Assembly: GCA_964019335.1 (NCBI GenBank) | Contig: OZ025706.1 | Span: 372,001-436,000 of the forward strand | DNA length: 64,000 nucleotides | From: Diplonema japonicum | Lineage: Eukaryota > Euglenozoa > Diplonemea > Diplonemida > Diplonemidae | Reading direction: 5' to 3' | Shown here: piece by piece, positions 52,833 to 62,374 of the stretch | Layout of the letters: each line of letters begins with the position of its first letter | How positions within the stretch are numbered: position 1 is the first letter of the stretch | Program-made: the position numbers and the translations under genes | Notes under the pieces: generated by a model | Seen by the model: the letters and a program-made list of their open reading frames with translations, nothing else | Told to the model about the DNA's origin: nothing | Databases searched by the model: none

Positions 52833-53226
52833 CCCTCGTTACCAAATTCAGCAGAAAATCTTTCTCCCCACACTTGGGCATCATCCTGATTAGAATTTGA
52901 ACCACCTCCCTCTTGGTTTTGGATATCAAGCCACTCACCTCTTGCGTCTTTGCAACTACGACGCTCTCGATGCTTCCAAAGTTCACCTCCCTCTTCGCCT
53001 TGGGCTCCTTTGCAGGGAACACCCACAGGAAGGTCCCTTCCGTCTTCTTCCCGAACGACATGACACGTTTGTCCTTTTTGAAATGCCTGTTGATCTTGTC
53101 GATGGCTCCACACCAATAGCATTCTCCCGAAACCGCAATAAAGCCTTTGAAAGTGCCCTCCACCGGTATGGTCGGGATCTCAACTGCCTCGACTGCTTCA
53201 ACAGCGTCCTCCACGACGTCAGTCAT
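52579..53226 (-). CDS. Small unknown protein (3 exons)
   Basis: Exons 52843-53226, 52724-52786, 52579-52680; 182 residues, in frame across introns of 56 nt (GTAACG, long poly(A), AAACAG) and 43 nt (GTATGT, poly(A), AACAG). The N-terminal 100 residues (GTFKGFIAVSGECYWCGAID ... GTFLWVFPAK ... EVNFGSIESVVV) read like a small beta-rich, possibly PH-like, domain; the C-terminus is helical (AVVELVKKLFQRE, DLRDWLNQAGLKLED). No signal peptide or membrane helix. Family not recognised. The tiny 63-nt middle exon is supported by frame and by consensus GTATG/ACAG borders. Confidence 0.68.
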
Positions 53227-53478
53227 TGTTGTTGTTTTGTTGCCTTTTTTTTTTTTTTTTCCCCCTCTTCAAGGGACCGCCACATGAGCAAACACTACCC
53301 CCTACGGGAGTAAGAGGTATACCACCCTGCAAAGATTCTGCAGATTCTTATCGGAAGAAGCGCTGCACAGCGAAAAATGCTTTAACCCGCGGGACAACAG
53401 GACATACGGCCAGAAACAGCACTCGGACGCAATAACAAGAAGCTTTAAAAAAGATTTTTTAATAAATAAAATAAAACG

Positions 53479-54198
53479 TTATTCTACGTGAGTAAGTCCT
53501 TCGGCACGAAGCTGTTCCATGAAGGATTTGTTGGGCCGTGTCACAGGCCGGGCTTTTTTGACGCTTGAAAAAGCGGTTTCAAATGACATCCCCTTCCTTG
53601 ACATCATCCAGGAGATCACAGCTGAGGTGGATCTCGACGAACCGGTCAAACAGTGGACCAAGACAGTTTCCCCGGCAGCACTCGCCCTGTCTAGAACACG
53701 GAGGATAGGCGGCAGGTGTGCCGAGAGGTCTGTCCGTTGTGTGTCGAAAAACCCTCTTGCTACATAGTACTCTGTGAGGGTCGATGCGAAGCGGCATTTT
53801 AAACGATCACAACAATTCACAATAAAGGTGATGTTGTGGTCCTTAATGGCCTGTTGGCTTGAAGCACCCCATTCACCGCTCACATACACGTTGTCGAACA
53901 CTCTGGTCAGGTCGACCATTGCCCTGGTATAACTCCCGCCGGGGTTTTTCTTCTGAGGGATGGGGTTAGGTATGCTCCCGTTTTCGATATTCCCCCTTAG
54001 GACGCTCCCTTCTACTCCGAGGTCTTTCGCCATCACCTCCTTTTGCAGGTCCTCAGAGATGTCCAGCAATTGCAACACGATGTTTTCCTTACTCTCGATC
54101 TCTTCCCGTAGGTCGGCTACTGTTGCTCGCCCCTCGTTTGTGCACACCTGGCGCTGTTCAGTTTTGCCGGAGTGGGACACCCATGTGAATGTCAACAT
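53479..54198 (-). CDS. Atypical dual-specificity phosphatase
   Basis: Intronless, 239 residues. The C-terminal 145 residues are a DSP domain: substrate-binding start VFDNVYVSGEWGAS, strand ITFIVNCC, and the P-loop VHCLTGSSRST with nucleophile Cys183 and Arg189 (HCx5R). An Asp in FDTQRTDLSAHL (about 152-157) can be the general acid. The N-terminal 60 residues include a short helical segment (TVADLREEIESKENIVLQLL). No MAP-kinase-docking domain is evident. It should dephosphorylate Tyr/Ser/Thr, or possibly a non-protein substrate. The ATG follows directly on about 14 A. Confidence 0.85.
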   Translation of the reverse strand: MLTFTWVSHSGKTEQRQVCTNEGRATVADLREEIESKENIVLQLLDISEDLQKEVMAKDLGVEGSVLRGNIENGSIPNPIPQKKNPGGSYTRAMVDLTRVFDNVYVSGEWGASSQQAIKDHNITFIVNCCDRLKCRFASTLTEYYVARGFFDTQRTDLSAHLPPILRVLDRASAAGETVLVHCLTGSSRSTSAVISWMMSRKGMSFETAFSSVKKARPVTRPNKSFMEQLRAEGLTHVE

Positions 54199-55239
54199 TT
54201 TTTTTTTTTTTATCTATTCGTCTTTTTATTTGTGGTGGGATAGAATAAGAAGGGAATAAAAGAAAAAATTCACTATGGTAGGAACGAAGTGGTTAGCAAC
54301 GGCCCGCCAAAAAATAAAATAAAAAAAAAAAAAAAGGAGGAGAGGGAAGGAAACAAAAAAAAAATATATATAAAATATAAAATTTAAAAAAAATAAAATA
54401 AAGGCGATGTTTAAGGGCATATTCTCACTTTGAGAAGAAACACCCCTAATTAAAAAAAAAAGAAGGGCGAAGAGAGTTTTTTCTAGACCCTATTCCTGCG
54501 ATAAACCTTTTTCCATTCCCAAAGACTTTCAATGTGAATGGCAAGGCTATGTGTAGGACAGTGACCAGGGGGGGGGATAAAATAAAATTCAGAAGATTTT
54601 CGTAGTGAATTGCTGGAAACAAGAGAGAGGGGGAAGGGGGGGGGAACGAAGAAATACGAGTGTAAGAAAAAGGGAAATGGGAAAAAAAAGGAAAAAAAAG
54701 AATATAAATATCACACTTGTTAATAAAACTGCACACATTAGTACCTTTCCCCCCCCTTTTTTTTTTCCCCTTCATTTCTTTACTCGGGTTTACTATTTAC
54801 CACCCTCCTTTACCCCCTTTTTGTGTTTTTAACAGTTTCGTTTGTCCAGGGAAAAAAAAAATTCCTAGTGTTTTCTCTGTTTTTTTTTTTTTTCTTCCTT
54901 TTCTTTCTTCTAGAAAAAAAGCATTGCTGTGCTATGATTCAGCACTTTTTTTTTAAAAAAAAAAAGCTTTCTTCCCCCCTTTGTCTAGAAGGTTTGGAAA
55001 AAATATGTTGTTACCTCAGTGAAGAGATACAATTTCTTTTTTTTTTTTTCTCTTTTTTTCCCATTGCAGTACGGTTCGGAGCCACATGGGGAAAAAAAAA
55101 AAGTGAGAGAGAATGAAGGGGGAAAAAGAAATAGAGGGGCGGGGGGGAGTGATGCCAAAAACGAAATTAATCATTTCGGTAGGCCGGATGATGGTGGCGG
55201 GCCGGAAGGGAGAGAATATTTCGTATGTCTAGCTAAAAC
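54199..55239. other. Intergenic simple sequence
   Basis: A/T-rich with many runs. It includes a word (54264-54310) shared with 49038-49083. Around 55140-55240 a non-repetitive stretch follows a GTGAGTTTTAGC word at the end of the small acidic gene and could be intron or further exon; I found no convincing continuation. Confidence 0.5.
54264..54310. repeat. Short dispersed word shared with 49038-49083
   Basis: Both contain AAAAAATTCACTAT, then GGAACGAAGTGGTTAGCA and CGGCCCGCC, same orientation. Too short to classify. Confidence 0.5.
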
Positions 55240-55536
55240 TCACCAAGAAACACTTCCATATGCTTTCCTAAGCACCAAGGGGGTCTCGGGGTATGCAACG
55301 GTGTGGTCAGGAGCAGAAAGCGTAGAAAGCGGAGGGGGGAGATCCTCATCTTCATCGTCATCCTCGTTGAAGTGTTCACACAAATCCAAATCAATGTCGC
55401 TGTAGTCACTCAGCGTGTCCTTCTTATCACAACTGCTGCCGCTGTCCCCGTTTTCGCTTGTCACCTCTTCAAGCATATCGAGCTCCTTCCAAGTGAGCTC
55501 CGCTGGCAACAGGCATGGGTTGGAAAGCTGCTTCAT
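55240..55536 (-). CDS. Small acidic protein
   Basis: 98 residues. The ATG at 55536 lies after AAAGAAAC preceded by a long A run. The sequence has a short helical start (ELTWKELDMLEEV) and a strongly acidic middle (DYSDIDLDLCEHFNEDDDED). The stop lies inside a donor-like TTG-GTGAGT, so the last codons may belong to an intron and the protein may be longer. No family recognised. Gene status rests on position, strand and codon character, so confidence is moderate. Confidence 0.5.
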   Translation of the reverse strand: MKQLSNPCLLPAELTWKELDMLEEVTSENGDSGSSCDKKDTLSDYSDIDLDLCEHFNEDDDEDEDLPPPLSTLSAPDHTVAYPETPLVLRKAYGSVSW

Positions 55537-55736
55537 TGTTTCTTTTTTTTTTTTTTTTTCCTTTTGTAATCTGTATGCCGTGATATACTTGCTTTTTTTT
55601 TCATGAAGATTATAGGAAAAAGGGGTAGTGCGAAGGCTAAGAGAAAAGACCCCTCGAAACATCGTGCCTCACCTTTGCATTGATGGTGCATGTTTGACAG
55701 ATTAGCAATCAAAAGGGGGCTTGTTCCCCCCCCTTT

Positions 55737-58700
55737 TTAAAACACCTCCTTCATCCGCAACTTAACTATCTCGAAGAAAGCAAGCCCGCCGCCGCTGCTA
55801 CCGTTGCTCAGAACGGCAACTGTTTTCTCGTCGTTGGCGACCACAACACACGCATCCACGCGGCACACAGTGCTCAGCGTGATGTCACCGAGCGGGGAGT
55901 GCAGGATGACTGTAGTCCCCATGGGGGAAATGGTGACGCCCCACAAAGAAGCACATGGCTCATGGCCAGGGCTGTGGCCCGTAACTATCTTCCCAGTAAT
56001 GTTGAGGGCATCATAGCAGATGTCATTGTGGTAAATAGTGCACTTGTCTGCGTTGTACAAGATGCCGGTGGTGTCCCTGGCCCTAGCCCCAGTCTCGGTT
56101 CCGTGTGGTTCCTCGTGATACATAACTATTTCCATTCTTGTTTCGAGAATCAGTTTGTTCCCAAAGGGAACGATTCCGGAACACGGTGGGGCTTTGCATT
56201 GGTACGTCTTCAGCCCGTCCCACACGCGGACCCCGTCCCTGCCCAGTGTCGCGACGGAGGCGCCCAGCAAGCACATGGACCGCACAACGGAGCCATGTCC
56301 AGGAAGAGCCTTCATGAAGGTTAGCGATTTCCCGTTGTAGGTGAAGACAGTGACGATGCCTGACATGAGTGCTGCAGCGAGCACAGGGCTGCTGTTCGAA
56401 CAGTGCGTGAAGACCTCTTGCTGTGGGCTGAACACATGTTTGCACCGCGTTGTGCCGTCTATGCTGTGCACCGTGATGGTGTTGCCCCCTCTCGTGGTCA
56501 CTGCCAGGTCGGTCAGTAAGGATGTAACAACACTACCGGCAGGCTCTGGGATGCGGAAGTTCGGGACTATTTCAAGCCTTTCGGCGTCTGGCGTCTTCAC
56601 AACTACTTCGCCGTCGCATCTCACACCAACAAGAGAGTTCTCGGGGTTCACCCACAAAGTGTGTACAGGTGGGCGACCGTCTTGTGCCAGCAGCACGCCT
56701 TTCATTTCCATAAATAAATACTTATCTATCCTGCTCGAGGGGATGCCTCTGTTCGTGACCCATTCCGTGACGCCTCCCTGGTCGTCGCCCACAGCCACCG
56801 TCCCTTCCAGCACTGCCATGCTTGTCACGCGGGTGATGTTCTTCAGTTGGATGGTTTTCAGTACCTTCCGTGTTGAAGTGTCCCACACGGTCAGGTACGG
56901 GTGGTCAGGCGACGTTCTGTTTTGGGTGACTCCGAACATGCGTCTGTTATCACGTGCTGGTCGCAGGAGGGTGTAGGTTGCGTGTTTCTCAGTGTCCAGA
57001 GCACCTTCAGTGTGTAGAGGGATCGGGTGTATGAGTGGGGCTGTTTGATGGACAAGTTTTGCCCACAGGATGTGTCGCATTTTGTGCGCGAACTTCGCCG
57101 ACTGCGAAGCAGCCTTCTTCAGCATGCTTTTCAGTTTCGGGGCACGGGCCCGTGTTTCTTCGTCCGAAACTTTAAACCTTGCATACAGCTCAGTCAGCAT
57201 GTCCCCCGTGCAGTGCAGGTCGGCACCGTGCAGCGTGCTGTGCACCAGCCTGCAATCGTAACTATCTGCGCCCACCCTTCCCATCTGGCTTATGTACTGC
57301 CGTATCCCACCACCGCTCCGGTGCACCACCGGAACACCCCCACCCTTAAGAGCTTCCAACGTGATGACGTCTTCTACGAACTTCTGCGACCCTACCTCTG
57401 CCATGAATGCAAAGTGGTGCTCCTTTAGGTACTCCTCTGTCACTGGCTCGCAAGGGCCTAGGATACTGTAGTCCTTCTCCACAAGTGCAGCCACAAGAGT
57501 AGCCCTCCCACTCTTGTACATCTCCCGTAGCTGTGCTGCGATGGGACCCGGCATCGTCAGTACACCTCCACAGCACGAGACACCCAGTACCTTCAACATG
57601 TTCAGCTCTTGCTGGTCCAGCCCACAGAGCCACTGTAGCAGTTGAATGGGAACAGACAGATTCGGATCGCAGAGGATGGAAAGGTACGACAGAGCAGCAA
57701 CGCATGACGCAGGTAGGGCTTCTATCCCAAACGAGATCAGCAAGAACAAAGCTGTCGGGAGCTCCGTGGTCCCCTTTCGGCGGAGCAACACTTGTGTCTT
57801 GGCGGCCTTCATAGCATCCTGAAGTCGTGCGAGCACCGTTTCAGCGTCGACACCTGCCGCAACAAGCCTTCCCGATAGCATGTGCAGCAGTGCTGACCTC
57901 TCCAGTACTTGAGTCAGGTCTGCTAAAACAGACCCGGTATCAACACCCTGGTTCTTGAAATACTCGGCAGCTGTGGAGGTGTCCCACTCTACGGTAAGGG
58001 AGGCCCTGTCGCTTATCATGTCAGCCACGTCCTTCTGTGTGGTGTTGATCAAACACTTCGAGTAGCTTTCCTCTAAAACTGCCTTCAGAGCCGAGACTAC
58101 CGAAGTGTCTGTCACATCATCGACAACAAGGAGGGCTGTCTTGCACCGCATGATGCCTTTAAGGGTGCTAGCTGCTGTCTGGGGGGTCATGTCGCAGTAG
58201 ACGTCGTAAGGTACTCCGAACAGGTGTAGCAGGGCGTCGATGTCTGACCCAACGAACACGCCGTCAGGGAAGCGTGAGGGGGCACGCTCACAGCATGCTA
58301 CAGTAGCGCACAACATGGTCTTCCCGCACCCAGAGGGGCCTGTCACGCAGAACAAGGGTTGTGCTCTGCCCTCACTGTATAGGTTGAGCAGTAGGCCAGG
58401 TTCGCCACACACTTCAACAGCATCCCCTCGGTTCTGGAAGGAGTGACGGAGTGACGTGTTCCACTTAACGGATACCCACGTAGGCTCGCAAAACACAGGC
58501 TCTGCAGCAGGGCAAGGTTCATTGTCCAGGACAGGTTCCTGTTCTTCCTTCAAATGCCTCCACGTCCTCGGGCCGTCTAAGAGGTTGCACTCCTGCAGTG
58601 GGCCAGCGTTATCCAAAACCTTCTTCTGTGACTTCTCAACAATGCTTCTCCGCAATTTTAGCAGCTCTGCGTAAGGGTCGCCACTGCCTTTTTTCGCGCT

Positions 58701-59045
58701 CGCCGTCTTTTCAGACGCCTTCCCAGGGACCTCTTTTACAGTTCGAATATTACTGTTCAGGTTAACTTCTTCCAAAATGGGGTTGTTATCAAGCGCTTCC
58801 TCCAGCTCCCGGACTTGCCTGTTAAGGCTCTCCACCCTTTCCAAACACTCCTGGGCTTCTTCGTATTTCTGAAAGGAGTCTTCCCCAAACGTCGCGGGTA
58901 AACATCTTTCCTTCTCTTGCAGATCCTTCCTCGCTGTCTCAAGCCGTCTCTTCACGTCGGCTGCTGCTTCGAGCTGCAGGTTTCTCACCTCGACTTGAGC
59001 CGTGCGGAGCTTCTGCAGCTTGAACCTTCCGGCCACATCGCACAT
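55737..59045 (-). CDS. NB-ARC/STAND ATPase with N-terminal coiled coil and C-terminal WD40 (APAF-1-like layout)
   Basis: Intronless, 1102 residues. Residues 15-90 are coiled coil. A STAND-type NTPase follows: P-loop GPSGCGKT (236-243), Walker B TALLVVDDV (303-311), and a sensor-like strand CLINTTQKDVAD in the place of the NB-ARC LTTR motif. Helical ARC-like region to about 560. From about 690 to the end, repeated four-strand units with T/VxVWD-type words (LTVWDTSTRKVL, VRVWDGLKTYQC) form one or two WD40 propellers. This layout is that of APAF-1 and other signal-triggered oligomerising ATPases. No death-fold or LRR seen. The start at 59045 is 8 bases after the acceptor CAG (59054-59056); only 128 bases separate it from the TTLL stop. 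Confidence 0.72.
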   Translation of the reverse strand: MCDVAGRFKLQKLRTAQVEVRNLQLEAAADVKRRLETARKDLQEKERCLPATFGEDSFQKYEEAQECLERVESLNRQVRELEEALDNNPILEEVNLNSNIRTVKEVPGKASEKTASAKKGSGDPYAELLKLRRSIVEKSQKKVLDNAGPLQECNLLDGPRTWRHLKEEQEPVLDNEPCPAAEPVFCEPTWVSVKWNTSLRHSFQNRGDAVEVCGEPGLLLNLYSEGRAQPLFCVTGPSGCGKTMLCATVACCERAPSRFPDGVFVGSDIDALLHLFGVPYDVYCDMTPQTAASTLKGIMRCKTALLVVDDVTDTSVVSALKAVLEESYSKCLINTTQKDVADMISDRASLTVEWDTSTAAEYFKNQGVDTGSVLADLTQVLERSALLHMLSGRLVAAGVDAETVLARLQDAMKAAKTQVLLRRKGTTELPTALFLLISFGIEALPASCVAALSYLSILCDPNLSVPIQLLQWLCGLDQQELNMLKVLGVSCCGGVLTMPGPIAAQLREMYKSGRATLVAALVEKDYSILGPCEPVTEEYLKEHHFAFMAEVGSQKFVEDVITLEALKGGGVPVVHRSGGGIRQYISQMGRVGADSYDCRLVHSTLHGADLHCTGDMLTELYARFKVSDEETRARAPKLKSMLKKAASQSAKFAHKMRHILWAKLVHQTAPLIHPIPLHTEGALDTEKHATYTLLRPARDNRRMFGVTQNRTSPDHPYLTVWDTSTRKVLKTIQLKNITRVTSMAVLEGTVAVGDDQGGVTEWVTNRGIPSSRIDKYLFMEMKGVLLAQDGRPPVHTLWVNPENSLVGVRCDGEVVVKTPDAERLEIVPNFRIPEPAGSVVTSLLTDLAVTTRGGNTITVHSIDGTTRCKHVFSPQQEVFTHCSNSSPVLAAALMSGIVTVFTYNGKSLTFMKALPGHGSVVRSMCLLGASVATLGRDGVRVWDGLKTYQCKAPPCSGIVPFGNKLILETRMEIVMYHEEPHGTETGARARDTTGILYNADKCTIYHNDICYDALNITGKIVTGHSPGHEPCASLWGVTISPMGTTVILHSPLGDITLSTVCRVDACVVVANDEKTVAVLSNGSSGGGLAFFEIVKLRMKEVF

Positions 59046-59053
59046 TGTGTAAC

Positions 59054-59056
59054 CTG
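59054..59056 (-). promoter_or_regulatory. Putative spliced-leader acceptor of NB-ARC/WD40 gene
   Basis: CAG on the minus strand in CTACCCACAG, 8 bases before the ATG at 59045. Lies in the 128-base gap after the TTLL stop codon, the kind of spacing expected in a polycistronic unit. Confidence 0.4.
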
Positions 59057-59173
59057 TGGGTAGTACGCACCACACTGATAGGTGAATATGCCTGACTATT
59101 GTAAATGATAGGATAGCAAAGGCGGCCCAGCAAGGCACGCTTTACGATATGGGATGAGAGACGAGGGACGTGG

Positions 59174-60950
59174 CTACAGGAGGTTAAGCTTCTCCCACAG
59201 CTCCATGTTGCGGGTTTCGGAGGGGGAACCAGAGAAGTATTCCCGGTTGTGACTGACAGCCTCCTTCGTGGGGAATAAGCACTCGTAACCACCAGTGTGC
59301 CGCTGCTCTTCCTCAACACGCTTGGCAAAATCAGCAGGGTCCCACTCATGGCGAACCGGGGGGCCTGCTGGAGGAAGAGTGCGGACTAGGGACTCGATGC
59401 GTTTTGCGAGTTCGTCGAGCTTCGCGGGGTCCCTTTCCTCTTCTTCCTTCTTCTGCTCCTCCCGGAGCATTTCCTGCACCTCATCAATCATGTAGCGCAC
59501 TCTCTGTAAACATGCTGCCGTGTTGCTTCCATACCATGTCCTCAGGGTCTCTCTCGAAGCTCTGCACCATCAACATGTTCAGCAGGTCTGTCATGATGCC
59601 GCACTTGACGGCCCAGTCCATCGCGCTACTCGACTCCAGGGAAGGTATGCAGTTCACCTATAGTAACGTAACAAGCATGCTGCCTCATACCTCGATGAGC
59701 CACGGCTTCAGGTCCTCATCGATCATCACGTCAAATCCAAACAGCTCGAAGCTTTGGTTGGTGAAGACACCGTTCTTGTCGTGCTCCTGCGGTGCTTGCT
59801 GCACTGTGTGCTTTCATACCTGGAGGTGTTTTGAAATAGGCCGCTCTGCAGCGATGAGCGCCTTCACGATAGCATCACACGTACCCTTCCATATGGTGTC
59901 CCATTGTGCATCGCCTTTCTCCTGCTGCATCCACGTTTTGAGCTCAGAGATGCTCCATTTGAACCTCGGCCACGAGGGGTCTTCAGGGTCTGTATCAGAA
60001 GGCCTCGAAGGTGTCTGCCACGGCTCAAGGGGCGTTGCGAGTTCTGGTGGTGCGTCCACCGGGTTGACTCCCGGGAGAGAGGTGTCGTCATTCTTTTTGA
60101 GGGTAATCTCACGCTTCCTTGCGAGGGATGAGTTAGTAAGTTGTGCGAGGCGGTTCCCTCCTTCGTATTCCTCCGAGGCAAACCTCACGAGGCCCTCTTG
60201 ATAGATGTACACCACTAGCGGGTTGATGCTCGTCACAGCGACGTAGAGCCGCAGGTCGAACTTCCTGCTGTTGATGAGAAGCGGTGGTGTGATGTACCGT
60301 TGCACCACCCAGTTCCTGTGTCGGTAGACCTTCGTCCCATCGATGATGGACGGTGGAGGTGCAGGTGCTGTTGCATAGGCGAGGAGCTTCTGCAGAAGCG
60401 TGTCGCCTGCCTTGAGCACAGTGATTTCCCTCCCGCAGCTGCCCCGTGCGGGTTTTGAGATGAGCATCTCTTCTGGGTTGTCATCCGTGTAGGACTGCAG
60501 CTCGGCATGTTGTAGAGGGAGGATCCAGGTCTTGGGGGTGATGTCGAAGGCAGGGCCGTAGGTTGCACGCATAAAAGAGATAGCAGAGTACATGCCGTCC
60601 TTCGACCCAAGATGGATGTAACTACTGGGAACGTGGTTGACCCACTGGCGCTTGTCTGTCAGAGCCCCTTGTGCTTCGTGTTCTTCGGAGTTTGAGTCCA
60701 GACTGAAGGGCCGCCTCCAGATTATGTTGCATTGCAGCAAGGAATCCTTGTGCACCCTTTTGAAACCGCTCTTTAGTAAGGGGACCCTCACTGCGTAGTA
60801 ACTACCTTGCGTGACCTTGTACAGCAACTTCGAGCACCCCTCGAATTCCTTCGCGGGACCACCCTTGTCCTCCGACCTGCTGAACAGCACACTCTCCTTC
60901 ACACGCAGCCCATGTTTTATCCGCGCCAAGCAGACGACAGTCCTCTTCAT
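59174..60950 (-). CDS. Tubulin tyrosine ligase-like (TTLL) enzyme (4 exons)
   Basis: Exons 59820-60950, 59691-59786, 59535-59657, 59174-59503; 559 residues. The three introns are only 33, 33 and 31 nt (GTATGA ... CGCAG; GTATGA ... TATAG; GTATGG ... TACAG), all in frame. TTL-domain motifs: KTWILPLQHAELQ, ISKPARGSCGREI, NWVVQRYITPPLLI, KFDLRLYVAVTSINPLVVYI, and across the splice sites FELFGFDVMIDEDLKPWLIE followed by VNCIPSL. It should add Glu, Gly or Tyr to tubulin or another protein using ATP, for example on axonemal microtubules. An insert of about 60 polar residues lies before the last motif. Upstream an in-frame TGA and a T9-ACAG acceptor (60983-60985) support the start at 60950. Confidence 0.88.
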
Positions 60951-60982
60951 CACCCTGTGTGTCCGTTGTGGTATGGTTCAAA

Positions 60983-60985
60983 CTG
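60983..60985 (-). promoter_or_regulatory. Putative spliced-leader acceptor of TTLL gene
   Basis: CAG on the minus strand after CCTTTTTTTTTA, 32 bases before the ATG at 60950. An in-frame stop between acceptor and ATG rules out a coding upstream exon. Confidence 0.45.
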
Positions 60986-61176
60986 TAAAAAAAAAGGCTT
61001 TGCCAGCAATACGTTTTTATTTTACTTTTCTTCTTCTTCTTCTTTTAATTTCCTTCGAAAAATCAAGGATTGGTGGTGTGCACCATCCACGCAGGCTATT
61101 CCTATCGGACTGAACTAATGGGGTGGGGTGGGGCATGAAAGGGGTCTTTTTCTTCTTTTTTCCTCCGCTAGTTGCC

Positions 61177-61691
61177 TCACTTCTGCTCAACCTCTAGCAA
61201 GACACCCGAAACGGTTTTGGGGTGGAAGAACATGACAGGTTTGCCGTGTGCGCCGATCTTTGGCTTCTCGCCAAGGGGTTTGAGGCCGTTAGCAACTGCC
61301 TCTTCGATGGCGACCTGTGTGGTGTGGGTGTTGTGCTGGTGAGCAGTGCGGATACCTGAATGTCGTCGACTTCGATGCAGATGTGGTGCATGCCTCCAAG
61401 GGGGTTCTTCGTGAAGAAGGACGCGATCGGGGACTTGTCTCCCAGGGGGTGCAGCAGCTCGAGCTTCGTGTTGGGTAGCTCCACGAACACAGTGGTCACA
61501 CCATGCTCGGGGAGGTCTGTGGGATCGCTCACCCTCGCACCAAACAGTTCCTTGTACACCCCTGCAGCCTCCTTGATACACTTCTCCTTAGGCACCGCGA
61601 TAGCCACATGGTTCAAGGTCCCCGTCACAGACTGCGACACATCAGTGCTGCACGCCCGCCTCCCCGCGCTCAGAAAACCCCTTCTCAGCAT
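61177..61691 (-). CDS. Methylmalonyl-CoA epimerase (2 exons)
   Basis: Exons 61356-61691 and 61177-61314 with a 41-nt intron (GTATCC ... CACACAG); 157 residues, typical for mitochondrial forms. A basic N-terminus (MLRRGFLSAGRRACS) is a likely mitochondrial targeting peptide. Glyoxalase/VOC fold: metal ligands fit LNHVAIAV (His), FVELPNTKLELLHPLG (Glu), GMHHICIEVDDI (His), and the C-terminal KTVSGVLLEVEQ (Glu). It interconverts (R)- and (S)-methylmalonyl-CoA in propionate metabolism. The frame would diverge after DDIQ without splicing. The ATG directly follows about 26 A. Confidence 0.9.
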
Positions 61692-61815
61692 TTTTTTTTT
61701 TTTTTTTTTTTTTTTTTCCTTTTCTTTTTTCCCTCTCTTCTTTTTTTTTTTTTTTTTTTGTTTCAAGCTAAAAGCACACTCCACCTTGTCTTAAAAGCCA
61801 CTTGGAAATATATAG

Positions 61816-61901
61816 ATCAGGTAAATAGCACAATGGTTCTCCGCATGTCAAAGTGATTGGCATAGCGTATATATATTAATGAAAAGTGTTGGTCATCATG
61901 T
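61816..61901 (-). ncRNA. C/D-box snoRNA-like unit 1
   Basis: On the minus strand the unit begins ACATGATGA (C box ATGATGA, 61893-61899) and ends CTGA (D box, 61817-61820). It carries a two-base AT insertion in its central ATATAT tract relative to most copies. On the plus strand the unit also holds an A-box-like TAGCACAATGG. Confidence 0.5.
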
Positions 61902-62010
61902 AGTCGAGAAAAAGACGATCCCGGTAGTTCCTGTCTGCTCCCTTGTGCCCCACTACCTGTGAGAAGGGCGCATAAGCTTGTTTCGTTGCTGTGGACACAA
62001 CAAAACGTGG

Positions 62011-62094
62011 ATCAGGTAAATAGCACAATGGTTCTCCGCATGTCAAAGTGATTGGCATAGCGTATATATTAATGAAAAGTGTTGGTCATCATGT
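62011..62094 (-). ncRNA. C/D-box snoRNA-like unit 2
   Basis: C box at 62086-62092, D box at 62012-62015. Same antisense element upstream of the D box (GTGCTATTTAC) as the other copies. Confidence 0.5.
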
Positions 62095-62178
62095 CGGCTA
62101 TGGTGGATGTGGGGTAAAAAAAAAGGGGGGGGAGGGCGGTATCTCCTTCTTTTCCCTCCCTCCCATATATATCTTGAA

Positions 62179-62264
62179 ATCAGGTAAATAGCACAATGGT
62201 TCTCCGCAAATCAAAGTGATTGGCATAGCGTATATATATAATTGAAAAGTGTTGGTCATCATGT
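62179..62264 (-). ncRNA. C/D-box snoRNA-like unit 3
   Basis: C box at 62256-62262, D box at 62180-62183. Shares the variant GATTTGCGG (AAATC on plus) with unit 5, where other copies have GACATGCGG. Confidence 0.5.
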
Positions 62265-62374
62265 GGTCATGTGGGAGAGATGAGATGAGAAGAAGAAGGA
62301 CGCGCTGTCCGGTTTGCAGTGCGCAATGGTTCGCATCACTATTGTTGCTCTGTTGCTGACAAAACGAAACATGG

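Noticed and set aside
62179-62264. CRISPR array (repeats with spacers at 61.8-62.7 kb)
   Set aside because: Units are 84-86 bases, spacers are related to each other and variable in length, there are no cas genes, and the host is eukaryotic.
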